A stretch of 56,780 bases of DNA from Candidatus Nanopelagicales bacterium (lineage in GTDB: Bacteria > Actinomycetota > Actinomycetes > S36-B12 > CAIYMF01): assembly GCA_017882705.1 (NCBI GenBank), contig JADGOZ010000003.1, positions 1 through 56,780 on the forward strand. Reading direction: 5' to 3'. Below are positions 49,355-56,780 of this stretch, one piece after another. The notes beneath the pieces were generated by a model. The model ran no database searches. It was given only the letters and a program-made list of their open reading frames with translations, and was not told the DNA's origin. A program made the translations under genes and the position numbers. How positions within the stretch are numbered: the first letter of the stretch is position 1; every line of letters starts with the position of its first letter.

Positions 49355-52153
49355 GTGACTCGCAGCGTGCGTGGCATCGCGACGGCGTCGGCGCTCGCCG
49401 CACTGGCCGCCCTGCTCACGCCCGCGGGCGGCGCGGCCGCGGCGCCCACCGTCGGTCGGGACCCCGGGGCGTCGACCGCGCGCACTCCCTCGCACCGCCC
49501 GGACCGTCCGGTCACACGCCTCATCGTGCGGATGACGGGCGGCGCGGCCACGACCAGCAACGTGCGGACGGCGGCCGCCTCGCTGGCGGGTGTCGGCAGC
49601 GCCACGGTCGTACGCCGCATGGCGCAGGGCGCGACCCTCGTGGGCCTCAGCTCGCCGGTGTCGACCGACGACGCGTGGCGGGTCGCGCACGAGCTCACGG
49701 CGCGCCCGGACGTCGCCTACGCCGAGCCGGACCTGTGGGTCTATCCCACGAGCACGGCACCCAACGCCCCCACCGACCCGCTGTACGCAGCGCACCAGTG
49801 GGACCTCTGGGACGGCGCCTCCTCGACGGGCGGCTTCGCCACCAGGGCCACGACCGCGTGGTCGCGCACGCGCGGACGGCCGAGCGTCGTCGTCGCCGTG
49901 ATCGACACGGGTCTCACCGTGCACGAGGACATCGCCGGGTCGGTCACGAACCCGGCACCGACCGACCCCATCGTCAAGGGCTACGACTTCGTCTCGCTGG
50001 ACGACGTCTCGACGACGACCACGCCGGTCCTGCGGGCGTTCACGGCCAACGACGGCAACGGCCGCGACGCCAACCCGTCCGATCCGGGCGACTGGATCAC
50101 GGCGGCGGAGAACGCCGGCACCGACCGGGTGAGCGGCACCTGGTTCCAGGGGTGCGCCGGCACCGACTCGAGCAGCGACAGCTCGTGGCACGGCACGCAC
50201 GTCACCGGCACGATCGTCGCGCGCAGCTCCAACGGCCGCGGCATCAGCGGCATCGCGCCGGGCGTGAAGGTGCAGCCGGTGCGCGCGCTCGGCAAGTGCG
50301 GCGGGTCGTTGTCCGACATCGACGACGCGATCGAGTGGGCCTCGGGCGGCGCGGTCGCCGGCGTGCCCGCCAACGCCACTCCCGCGTCGGTGATCAACCT
50401 CTCGCTCGGCGGTCCCGGCGCGTGCCTGCAGTCGACCCAGGACGCGATCGACCACGCACGCGCGCGCGGAACCACGGTCGTGGTCGCGGCCGGCAACGAC
50501 GCCCAGAGCATCGCGCCGAGCTCGCCCACGTCGACCACGACCGGATCGCAGCCGGCCGACTGCCGCGGCGTCGTCGCCGTCGCCGCCACCGACCGCACCG
50601 GCCGTCTCGCCTCGTACTCCGACTTCGGCACCGCGGCCTACCCCGTGACCATCGCGGCGCCCGGCGGGGACGCGCTCCCCGGCGGCAGCAACATCTGGTC
50701 GACGGTCAACACCGGCACGAAGGGCCCGGTCGGGAGCGGCTACGCCGCGGACGCCGGCACGAGCATGGCGACGCCGCACGTCGCCGCGGCCGCCGCGCTG
50801 CTGCAGTCGATGGCCGTCGGGCGCACGGCGTACTCCCCGGACGCGGTGGCGAGCCTGCTGAGGTCGCTCACGCAGCCGTTCCCCGTGAGCGCCGGGTGCA
50901 CGGACGTGCGCTGCGGGCCTGGCCTGCTCGACCTCGCCGGCACCCTGCCCACGTTGGCGCCGCTCGCGCCGACGGTCCGGGGCGAGGCCCGCGCCGACTC
51001 CGTGGCACTGAGCTGGACGCCCGGCGACAGCGGCGGCCTGCCGGTGACCTGGACCGTCGAGCAGAGCGAGGACGGCACGTCGTTCCACCCCACCTCGCCG
51101 GTGACCGTGGACGTCGCGACCACGTCGACGACCGTCACCGGGCTCAGCGACGCGCTCGCGCAGTACTGGTTCCGCGTCGTCGCGCGCAACGCCGACGGGT
51201 CGTCCGCACCGTCGGCGGTCGTGGGACCGCTGAGCACCGCGCCCTACACCGTGCAGGACCCGGCGGTGACGGGCGGCGCCGAGCATCTCGCGGTCACCTG
51301 GAGACCGGCGCTCGCCGCCGATGTCAGCAGCTACGTGCTGCGGTTCCGGCGGGTCGGCGACCTCGGCTGGGTCACCCGGTCGGCGCCGGCGACCGCGACC
51401 TCGGCGTCGCTCACCACGTGGCCGAGCGTCATGCCGGCGGGCGCCTACGAGGTGCAGCTCGGTGCGACGCACCCCGGCGTGCCCGTCCCGACCCTGTGGT
51501 CGGCGTCGCTGCCCGCTACCGTCACGGCGCTGCAGCAGCGGTCGACGGCATCGGCCAGGGTCCTGCGGCCCTACGTCGACGGCCTGCAGGACTCGGTCCG
51601 GTTCGCGGTCTCGTCGAACGTGCCGACCACGGGCGTCGTCCGGATCCTCGCGGCGAACGGCCGGCTCGTGCGCACGCTCGCCCTCCCCCGCGGCACCCGA
51701 GGGGCGGCGGTCTGGACCGGCCTCGACGCGCAGGGTCGCCGGGTGCCGAACGGGGCCTATCGCGCCGACGTACGGCTGGTCGGCCGGGGCCGGGGCGCGA
51801 CGCGCGTCGGACTGTTCGCCGTCTCCGTCCTCCCCAGCCGTGCGAGCGCGCCCGTCGTGGCGCTCTCGTCGACGACGCTGCGCCCGGTGCTCCACGGCGC
51901 CCGCGGCGCCGTCGTGATCCGCGCGACCGACGCCGTGCCGTCGACCTGGACCTGGCGCATCCTGCGCCACGGCCGGGTGGTCTGGTCGCGGTCGTTCAGC
52001 CGTCGCCCGACCGCCGTCGCGACCTGGCGTGGCGTGTCCACCGCCGGCGTCGTCCTGCGCGCCGGCACCTACAGCCTGTCGGTCACCGCGCGAGGCGGGG
52101 AAGGTGCGGCGGCCACGACGACGCGCACCGTCGTCATCGCGCCGGCGCGCTGA
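49355..52153 (+). CDS. secreted S8 subtilisin-like serine protease with Fn3 and FlgD-like repeats
   Basis: A 932-residue exported protease. Signal peptide (about 1-30), I9-like propeptide (about 50-130; TRLIVRMTGGAA...RPDVAYAEPDLWVY), S8 catalytic domain (about 140-490) with D184 (VAVIDTG), H279 (HGTHVTG), oxyanion N381 (AAGND) and S470 (GTSMATPH). Then two fibronectin-III-like domains (about 535-720) and one or two FlgD-Ig-like modules (about 735-930; RILAANGRLVRTL, AVWTGLDAQGRRVPNGAY). It probably digests extracellular protein. GTG 49355 starts the signal peptide; the long upstream opening is antisense to other genes. Confidence 0.93.
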   Translation: MTRSVRGIATASALAALAALLTPAGGAAAAPTVGRDPGASTARTPSHRPDRPVTRLIVRMTGGAATTSNVRTAAASLAGVGSATVVRRMAQGATLVGLSSPVSTDDAWRVAHELTARPDVAYAEPDLWVYPTSTAPNAPTDPLYAAHQWDLWDGASSTGGFATRATTAWSRTRGRPSVVVAVIDTGLTVHEDIAGSVTNPAPTDPIVKGYDFVSLDDVSTTTTPVLRAFTANDGNGRDANPSDPGDWITAAENAGTDRVSGTWFQGCAGTDSSSDSSWHGTHVTGTIVARSSNGRGISGIAPGVKVQPVRALGKCGGSLSDIDDAIEWASGGAVAGVPANATPASVINLSLGGPGACLQSTQDAIDHARARGTTVVVAAGNDAQSIAPSSPTSTTTGSQPADCRGVVAVAATDRTGRLASYSDFGTAAYPVTIAAPGGDALPGGSNIWSTVNTGTKGPVGSGYAADAGTSMATPHVAAAAALLQSMAVGRTAYSPDAVASLLRSLTQPFPVSAGCTDVRCGPGLLDLAGTLPTLAPLAPTVRGEARADSVALSWTPGDSGGLPVTWTVEQSEDGTSFHPTSPVTVDVATTSTTVTGLSDALAQYWFRVVARNADGSSAPSAVVGPLSTAPYTVQDPAVTGGAEHLAVTWRPALAADVSSYVLRFRRVGDLGWVTRSAPATATSASLTTWPSVMPAGAYEVQLGATHPGVPVPTLWSASLPATVTALQQRSTASARVLRPYVDGLQDSVRFAVSSNVPTTGVVRILAANGRLVRTLALPRGTRGAAVWTGLDAQGRRVPNGAYRADVRLVGRGRGATRVGLFAVSVLPSRASAPVVALSSTTLRPVLHGARGAVVIRATDAVPSTWTWRILRHGRVVWSRSFSRRPTAVATWRGVSTAGVVLRAGTYSLSVTARGGEGAAATTTRTVVIAPAR

Positions 52154-52157
52154 CCGC

Positions 52158-52175
52158 GTCACGGGCACCCGTGAC
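52158..52175. repeat. perfect dyad overlapping the start of the kinase-like gene
   Basis: GTCACGGG-CA-CCCGTGAC. It follows the protease stop by four bases and includes the GTG at 52171, so it could end the protease message or mask the next start. Confidence 0.45.
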
Positions 52176-52779
52176 CTCAGGCACGTCGGGACGGGTCGGC
52201 GCACTGGTCGCCCGCATCGCCGGCAGCAGCCCGTCCGTGGGGCCGGTGCGGCTCGTCTGCGTCGACGGTCCGGCCGGCTCGGGGAAGACGACCCTCGCGG
52301 GCGCGCTCGCCGAGGCGCTGCGCCCGCACCTGGGAGACGTGCCCGTCGTGCACGCCGACGACCTCTACGAGGGCTGGGCGCTCGTCGCCGACGCCCCGGA
52401 CCGCGTGGCCGCGTTCGCCCTGTTCGCCGAGCGGATCGAGCGGTGGCTCCTCGAGCCGTGGTCGCGCGGCGAGCCCGCCCTCCATCCGGTGCGCGACTGG
52501 TACGCCGACGCCTGGGGGCCCTCGGTCGCGGTGCCGGCGGCGCCGGTGGTGGTGCTCGAAGGCGTCGGCACGGCGTCGCGGCCGCTGCGCGCCCGCGCGG
52601 TGCTCTCGGTGTGGGTCGACGTCGACCCGGTCCTCGCGATCGAGCGCGTCGTCGCGCGCGACGGCGAGGCGATGCGCGGCGAGATCGTGTCGTGGCAGCA
52701 CGACGAGGCGAGGTGGCACGAGCTCGACGGCACCCGTGCCGAGGCCGATGTGCGGGTGCGGGGCGAGGGGACGGCGTAG
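52171..52779 (+). CDS. uridine kinase-like P-loop protein
   Basis: A 202-residue P-loop NTPase with Walker A DGPAGSGKTTLAGALAEAL (about 30-48), an HADDLYEGW segment (Asp as in uridine kinase DxFY) and VVLEGVGTASRPLRARAVLSVWVD (Walker B-like, then the VDVD strand). This matches the actinobacterial uridine-kinase-like group annotated as (d)CMP/uridine kinase, where the phosphate acceptor is unproven. GTG 52171 is the most likely start. Confidence 0.8.
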   Translation: MTSGTSGRVGALVARIAGSSPSVGPVRLVCVDGPAGSGKTTLAGALAEALRPHLGDVPVVHADDLYEGWALVADAPDRVAAFALFAERIERWLLEPWSRGEPALHPVRDWYADAWGPSVAVPAAPVVVLEGVGTASRPLRARAVLSVWVDVDPVLAIERVVARDGEAMRGEIVSWQHDEARWHELDGTRAEADVRVRGEGTA

Positions 52780-52783
52780 CCCG

Positions 52784-53035
52784 TCAGCCCGTGATGCGCA
52801 GCGCCTTGCGCGGGCACGCCGCCACGGCGGCCTCGGCCTGGCGGCGCTCGCTGCCCGAGCGCAGCGGCTCGGCGCGCACGATCGGATAGCCCCACGAGTC
52901 GACGGTGATGAGGTCGGCGGCGAGGTGCGCGCAGATGCCGACGCCGTCGCAGACCGACGGGTCGATGCGCAGGGCGGCGTCGCCCGTCGACGGACGCGCG
53001 GGCCTGGCCTCGCGGACAGCGGCGTGACGGCTCAT
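52784..53035 (-). CDS. [3Fe-4S] ferredoxin
   Basis: An 83-residue small ferredoxin. Cluster ligands are C29 and C35 (VCDGVGIC) and C74 in ACP; the C-x5-C...CP pattern, with no fourth Cys, is that of the 3Fe-4S ferredoxins of actinomycetes that often serve P450s. It starts one base after the stop of the NuoF-like gene and is the last gene of the redox operon, so it probably exchanges electrons with that flavoprotein. A P450 gene is present in the window but far away. Confidence 0.9.
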   Translation of the reverse strand: MSRHAAVREARPARPSTGDAALRIDPSVCDGVGICAHLAADLITVDSWGYPIVRAEPLRSGSERRQAEAAVAACPRKALRITG

Positions 53036-53036
53036 C

Positions 53037-54341
53037 TCAGCTCTCCCCCGGCACCGGCAGGACGGCGAAGGTCGGGGCGTCGCAGGTGCGGCCGCGACGG
53101 TGGCGGTGCACGTCGTCGCCGAACACCGTGAGCGCGGAGGCCAGCATCCGCAGCGCGCCGTCGGGGTGGCGGCACGCGCCGCGGCCGGAGATCTCACCCA
53201 TGAAGCGGCCGAGCCGACGGCGGCCCGAGGGCGTGAGCCGACCCGCGGACAGGTCGCTCGCGAGGTCGGCGACGGCGACGAGCCCGAAGACGCAGGGACC
53301 GCACTGACGCGCGGACTGTCCGGCGAGGTAGCGCACGAGGCGCGCGGACTCCTCGAGACCGCATGCGGTCGCGGGCAGCGGGCCGACGAGGCCCGCCCCG
53401 ACCGAGAGGCCGTGACGGCGCAGCTCGTCGGCGTCGACGTGCAGTTCACGGGCGACGTCCCACGACACCCAGGACCCGCCGTACCCGCCGAGCAGGAGCG
53501 CCTGCGGCGGACGCCCGTCGGGCGAGCTCCAGGCGCGGTCGACGACCTCGCCGAGCGTGGTGGCCGGACCGACCTCGAGCACCACGCGGTGGCCCGCGCT
53601 CACGACGGTGAGCAGCGACGTCGGCCGGTAGGTGGCGGCGCTGCCGGTCACGAGCAGACCGACGCGCGCCATGGTCTCGGCGTTGTTCACGAGCACCGAA
53701 CGGGCGCCCTCCGACCACGGTCGGGCCGGGTCCTCGACGAAGCGCGGGAGGGTGGGGCCGCCCTCGAGGGTGCGGATGATGCCGGTGGCCTCGCCCGAGA
53801 GGTAGCGGTCGGGCGCGAGCACGACCCGGATCGGGGGATCGGCCAGCCCCGCGGTGGCGCGCTCGGCGAGGGCACGCGAGATCGAACGGGCCGAGGCCCA
53901 GGCGCCGTCGTGGAGCCACACCACGCCGTCGGTCGAGCCCATGGCCTCCATCGCGGCGACCAGGCCGTCGAGCACGAGGTGCGGGCGGGTCTGGAGCAGC
54001 ACGGCGTCCTTCGCGCTGCCGGGCTCGCCCTCGGCGCCGTTGACGACGACCGTCGCGCCGAGGCCGTGCGCGAGGACCGAGCGCCACTTCACGGCGGTCG
54101 GGAAGTGACCGCCGCCGCGACCAGTGAGGTGGACCTCGTCGATCGCGGCGAGCAGGGCCTCCGCGGCGTCGCCGGCGGCGGACCGGCGTACGCCGAAGAC
54201 CGCGCGGTGCGCGTCGAGGTCCTGCGGCGCGACGCCGCTGAGCGACTCGGTGCCGCGCCGGGACAGGACCGCGGCACCGTCGAGGAGCCCGGTGGCGGTG
54301 GCGACCGCAGGGGTCTCGACCAGCCGCAGGTGCACGCTCAT
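53037..54341 (-). CDS. NuoF-like (51-kDa subunit family) flavoprotein
   Basis: A 434-residue relative of complex I NuoF. FMN/NADH-site segments are present in altered form: GRGGGHFPTAVKW (75-86, usually GRGGAGFPTGxKW), NGAEGEPGSAKD (101-112) and YLSGEATGIIRTLEGG (180-195). An SLBB-like stretch follows (about 245-330). The C-terminal cluster region keeps C347, C350 and C390, but the first Cys of the normal CxxCxxC is A344. The ATG at 54341 overlaps the upstream membrane protein stop by four bases. It likely feeds or accepts electrons through the 3Fe-4S ferredoxin. Confidence 0.88.
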   Translation of the reverse strand: MSVHLRLVETPAVATATGLLDGAAVLSRRGTESLSGVAPQDLDAHRAVFGVRRSAAGDAAEALLAAIDEVHLTGRGGGHFPTAVKWRSVLAHGLGATVVVNGAEGEPGSAKDAVLLQTRPHLVLDGLVAAMEAMGSTDGVVWLHDGAWASARSISRALAERATAGLADPPIRVVLAPDRYLSGEATGIIRTLEGGPTLPRFVEDPARPWSEGARSVLVNNAETMARVGLLVTGSAATYRPTSLLTVVSAGHRVVLEVGPATTLGEVVDRAWSSPDGRPPQALLLGGYGGSWVSWDVARELHVDADELRRHGLSVGAGLVGPLPATACGLEESARLVRYLAGQSARQCGPCVFGLVAVADLASDLSAGRLTPSGRRRLGRFMGEISGRGACRHPDGALRMLASALTVFGDDVHRHRRGRTCDAPTFAVLPVPGES

Positions 54342-55126
54342 GCGCCGGACCTCACGTCGCGCGGCTCGACCGAGACGGGTTCGGCCGCGGGGCGGGCGGT
54401 CTCGACCGGCGCAGGACCGGCGAGGTGCGCGACGGGGACCTGGGTGGCCCGGACCGCGGCGAGCTCGGCGACCTCGGCGCGCGTCGTCGAGGTGGTGTAG
54501 CGACTCACGGCGACGAAGACGACGAGGCCACCGGTGACGACGTACATCGCGAGCAGCACCGGGGTGTCGATGCCCGCCAGGATCCCGTGCAGCCACACCA
54601 GCACGAGCGAGACGATGGCGACCTTGTGGATCGGCCACCAGGCGCGGCGCGAGATGCGTCCGGCGAGCGCAGCCGTGAGACCTGCGGCGAGGCCGGCCCA
54701 CAGTGCGATGACGCCGAGGGTGACGGGCAGCGGCCGATAGGTCGAGCCCAGGGGGACGAAGGTGCCCCACCACCCGACGCCGGCGTACTTGTCGGTCGCG
54801 AGCACCACGATGTGCAGCACGGTGAACACCAGGGTGAACACCGAGAGGCTCACGTGGGCCCGGATGCGCGTCGCCGCGCTCGGACGACGCCACCGGGCGC
54901 GGTAGGGGTGCGAGAGCACGAGGCCGAAGAGGGTGAGCGCGACGAGCAGCAGGTAGGAGGTGATGCCCGCTGCGCGGGCGAGGATCCACGGCGCCATGCG
55001 GTCGCCGGCGACCGAGCCGATCGCGACGCCGATGCACCAGCTGGTGAGCGCTGCACTGCCGGTGACGAGCACGACGAGGCCCGCACCGAGGCCGGCCGTA
55101 CGGAGCCGGGAGAGGTCACGCGACAC
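54338..55126 (-). CDS. ferric-reductase-like transmembrane protein
   Basis: A 262-residue protein with six predicted helices from about 10 to 210. Paired histidines sit in RIRAHVSLSVFTLVFTVLHIVVLA and WWPIHKVAIVSLVLVWLHGILAG, each spaced about 13 residues apart in one helix, as in the two-haem ferric reductase/NOX-like domain. The C-terminal 55 residues are Pro/Ala-rich and soluble. GTG 55126 overlaps the apbE stop by 11 bases. A transmembrane electron path is inferred. Confidence 0.85.
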   Translation of the reverse strand: MSRDLSRLRTAGLGAGLVVLVTGSAALTSWCIGVAIGSVAGDRMAPWILARAAGITSYLLLVALTLFGLVLSHPYRARWRRPSAATRIRAHVSLSVFTLVFTVLHIVVLATDKYAGVGWWGTFVPLGSTYRPLPVTLGVIALWAGLAAGLTAALAGRISRRAWWPIHKVAIVSLVLVWLHGILAGIDTPVLLAMYVVTGGLVVFVAVSRYTTSTTRAEVAELAAVRATQVPVAHLAGPAPVETARPAAEPVSVEPRDVRSGA

Positions 55127-56090
55127 GGGGCACCCGCCACTCGACGTAGGGACGCATCGCGCGACTGGTGCCGACGCGGCCGGAGCGGTCCACCCAGAGC
55201 GCCGCGAGGCCGCGGTCGTCGGCCGCTGCACGGATGCCGCCGCGACCGGTGACGAACAGCGCCTTGCTCCAGACCTCGGAGAGGGCCGGGTCGTCGCCGA
55301 CGACGGTGACCGACGCGAGGTCGGTGTCGGCGGAGCGGCCGGTTCTCGGGTCGATGAGGTGGTGCACCTCGGCACCTCCGACGGTCCAGGACCGCACCCG
55401 GGTCGACGACGTCGCGACGGCACGGTCGGTCACCCGCAGCACGGCGGCGGGGTCGGGGTGGCCGAGAGGGTTCTCGACGGCGACCATCCAGCCGTCGCCG
55501 TCGGGCCCCGCACCGAGCGCCATGAGATCGCCGCCGGCCTCCACGAGCGCGGCGCGACCGGCGTCGCCCAGCAGGTCCGCCGCCCAGCGCACGGCCAGGC
55601 CCTTGCCGATGCCGCCGAGGTCGACGGGCTCGCGGCCGATCCGCACAGCGAGGCGGTCCGCGTCGAACCGCGGGCGCCACGCGCGTCGACCGAGCCCACG
55701 ACGTCGCGGAGCCGCGGCCGGGCCGGCCGGCAGCGAGAGCCGACGCGACTCGAACGGGAGGGAGGTGTCGTAGCCGTAGGCCGACAGCGCGCGCAGGACC
55801 CGCGGGTCGAACAGGCCGTCGGTCTCGAGGTGGGCGGCGTGCGCCGCCCGCAGCGCATCGAAGCACTCGCGGGACACGACCGCCCACCCCGTGCCCGCCG
55901 CGTTGGCGCGCATGAGATCGCTGGTCGGGTCGAACCGCGTGCACGTCGAGGCCACCCGCTCGATGACGGCCTGCGCCGCCGCCGAGCCCGCCTGCGCACC
56001 CGCGCCCGGGTCGATGACCCAGACGGTGACGTCGCTGGCCATCGACCGGAACGCGACCCGAAGGTCGTCGGCCTGCTCGGTGGTCGTCAT
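55116..56090 (-). CDS. apbE: FAD:protein FMN transferase
   Basis: A 324-residue ApbE-family enzyme, which attaches FMN covalently to a Thr/Ser of FMN-binding-domain proteins. Motifs: TCTRFDPTSDLMRAN (substrate loop), DLGGIGKGLAVR (FAD loop), VEAGGDLMALG, and HHLIDPRTGRSAD. No lipobox or clear signal peptide is seen, so it is probably cytoplasmic. ATG 56090 follows GAGGCC. Its acceptor protein is not in the window and is probably encoded just beyond the right edge. Confidence 0.93.
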   Translation of the reverse strand: MTTTEQADDLRVAFRSMASDVTVWVIDPGAGAQAGSAAAQAVIERVASTCTRFDPTSDLMRANAAGTGWAVVSRECFDALRAAHAAHLETDGLFDPRVLRALSAYGYDTSLPFESRRLSLPAGPAAAPRRRGLGRRAWRPRFDADRLAVRIGREPVDLGGIGKGLAVRWAADLLGDAGRAALVEAGGDLMALGAGPDGDGWMVAVENPLGHPDPAAVLRVTDRAVATSSTRVRSWTVGGAEVHHLIDPRTGRSADTDLASVTVVGDDPALSEVWSKALFVTGRGGIRAAADDRGLAALWVDRSGRVGTSRAMRPYVEWRVPRVA

Positions 56091-56137
56091 GGGGCCTCGT
56101 TCGTCGCGGGGAGGGGTCGGCGCCGGCGTCGCGGCGA

Positions 56138-56608
56138 TCAGGATCCACCGCTGGTGGCGACGGGTGCCTTCGGCGTGGACCTCACGGGGGCGGGGGTCGT
56201 CACGCGCGAGCTCGAGGAGCTCGAGGCGCTCGACGAGCTCGAGCGCGTCGTGGTCTTCCGCGACGACGTCGAGCTCGAGCGCCCGGACGAGGTCGAGCGC
56301 GCCTTCACGATCGGGACGTTCGCGCCCTTGGCGATGGCAGCGGCCTGCGCCTGCAGCGCGGCCACGGTGTCGCGCAGCTTCACGACCTGGACGGTGTTGG
56401 CGTCGACCGCCGAGCGCAGTGCCTCGACGACCGGGTCCACGGTCTTCTCCGGGGCCTTGGCCGCGGTCGTGGTGGTCGTGGTCGTGGTCGACGCGGTGGC
56501 CGGCTGGTGGGCCGAGGCCCAGACGGTGGTGCCGGTGAACAGGGCAGCTGCCGCCGGGGCGACCAGCGCCGCGGTGGTCCAGCGCACGCGGGTGCCGCGG
56601 TCAGTCAT
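56138..56608 (-). CDS. exported or membrane-anchored Ser/Thr-rich protein
   Basis: A 156-residue protein: short basic head, one hydrophobic helix (about 11-33, TAALVAPAAAALFTGTTVWASA), a run of Thr (TTTTTTTT near 41-48), a coiled coil (about 58-92, VVEALRSAVDANTVQVVKLRDTVAALQAQ), and a Ser/Arg/Thr-rich tail. No known domain. ATG 56608 overlaps the stop of the preceding gene by eight bases, so it belongs to the apbE operon. A cell-surface or spacer role is possible. Confidence 0.75.
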   Translation of the reverse strand: MTDRGTRVRWTTAALVAPAAAALFTGTTVWASAHQPATASTTTTTTTTAAKAPEKTVDPVVEALRSAVDANTVQVVKLRDTVAALQAQAAAIAKGANVPIVKARSTSSGRSSSTSSRKTTTRSSSSSASSSSSSRVTTPAPVRSTPKAPVATSGGS

Positions 56609-56780
56609 CGCTGCCCTCGCCCTCGTGCTCGCCGGTCGAGGCGCTGGCGCCGGTCTTCGTGTGCGTGGCCGGGGGCGACGCGTGCGTGGTGGCGTGCGTG
56701 ACCTTCGGGACCGCCGAGCGCGCCGGAGCGGCGCTGGCAGCCGCAGCCTGCCTCGCGGCCGCGGCCGCCGCGAGCCTGGC
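56601..56780 (-). CDS. C-terminal end of the first visible gene of the redox operon (partial)
   Basis: The last 59 codons of a minus-strand gene cut by the window edge, TGA at 56603-56601. The residues are Ala-rich, then THATTHASPPATHTKTGASAS, ending in an acidic EHEGEGSDD tail. This is a low-complexity tail and gives no function. From context it may belong to an FMN-binding or other surface protein. Confidence 0.6.
   Translation of the reverse strand, partial: ARLAAAAAARQAAAASAAPARSAVPKVTHATTHASPPATHTKTGASASTGEHEGEGSDD

Noticed and set aside
1-56780. CRISPR arrays, rRNA, tRNA, transposases or integrases
   Set aside because: No regularly spaced repeats, no cloverleaf in the intergenic gaps, and no transposase, integrase or phage motifs were seen in any credible frame.

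Overview
The window is 56.8 kb of very GC-rich chromosome with strong G/C third-position bias. It carries many GTG starts and several actinobacterial signatures: a SigR/RsrA thiol-stress pair with canonical RsrA cysteine spacing, the 24-residue ribosomal protein bL37, an aroA-rsgA-hisN neighbourhood, a three-gene actinobacterial sdhCAB, and PPK2 plus a polyphosphate-glucokinase-like ROK protein. This fits a high-GC actinomycete. Nocardioidaceae (Nocardioides/Aeromicrobium type) is my best guess, but it is an inference. I saw no prophage, insertion sequence, CRISPR array, rRNA or tRNA, so the segment looks like ordinary chromosome with several accessory islands.

Layout. 1-8.9 kb: a conserved hypothetical, bL37, rsrA/sigR (minus), a hydrolase and an SRAP abasic-site protein (minus), an SMP-30-like protein, then aroA-rsgA-GNAT on plus, a DUF2231 membrane protein and hisN. 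9-15.6 kb: membrane protein, CBS protein, cytochrome P450, an unusual GNAT-AAA+ ATPase fusion, fdhD, flavin monoamine oxidase and an SRPBCC protein. 15.7-19.2 kb: sdhC-sdhA-sdhB succinate dehydrogenase operon (minus). 19.3-31 kb: M20 peptidase, DUF1015, YhhN, DUF1801 and a tiny DUF1508 gene, DUF2252 with a polyphosphate-glucokinase-like protein, alkB, a DHA2-type MFS exporter behind an IdeR-like box, a HipA-like kinase/DUF3037 pair, a ClC channel and a 68-residue membrane peptide. 31-34.4 kb: copper-handling operon (CopC, CopD-CtaG fusion, a membrane protein). 

34.5-40.3 kb is the most distinctive part. It is a nitric-oxide-type sensory phosphorelay: an OmpR-family regulator, a hybrid kinase with an N-terminal HNOBA domain (the partner domain known from soluble guanylate cyclases), a stand-alone H-NOX haem sensor, and a second GAF-HATPase-REC hybrid. 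A convergent HPt gene overlaps the 3' end of the locus. The four minus-strand genes are spaced 26 nt, 34 nt and -4 nt apart and read as one operon.

40.6-49.2 kb: Cat1-type CoA-transferase, ABM protein, aldo/keto reductase, NifX-like protein, a 975-residue APH/M23-like/class III aminotransferase fusion (likely hydroxylysine-type kinase plus phospho-lyase), a secreted HNH-like lipoprotein, a 3' remnant of an EAL-domain gene, ppk2 and a cupin. 49.3-52.8 kb: secreted subtilisin and a small P-loop kinase. 52.8-56.8 kb: a tightly overlapped minus-strand redox operon (apbE, ferric-reductase-like membrane protein, NuoF-like protein, 3Fe-4S ferredoxin), preceded by a Ser/Thr-rich secreted protein and a gene cut by the window edge.

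Regulatory observations: about nine genes have a TAnnnT-like -10 box exactly 6-7 nt before the start codon and are probably leaderless. Several convergent gene pairs are separated by long perfect or near-perfect dyads, two of which share almost the same arm sequence.
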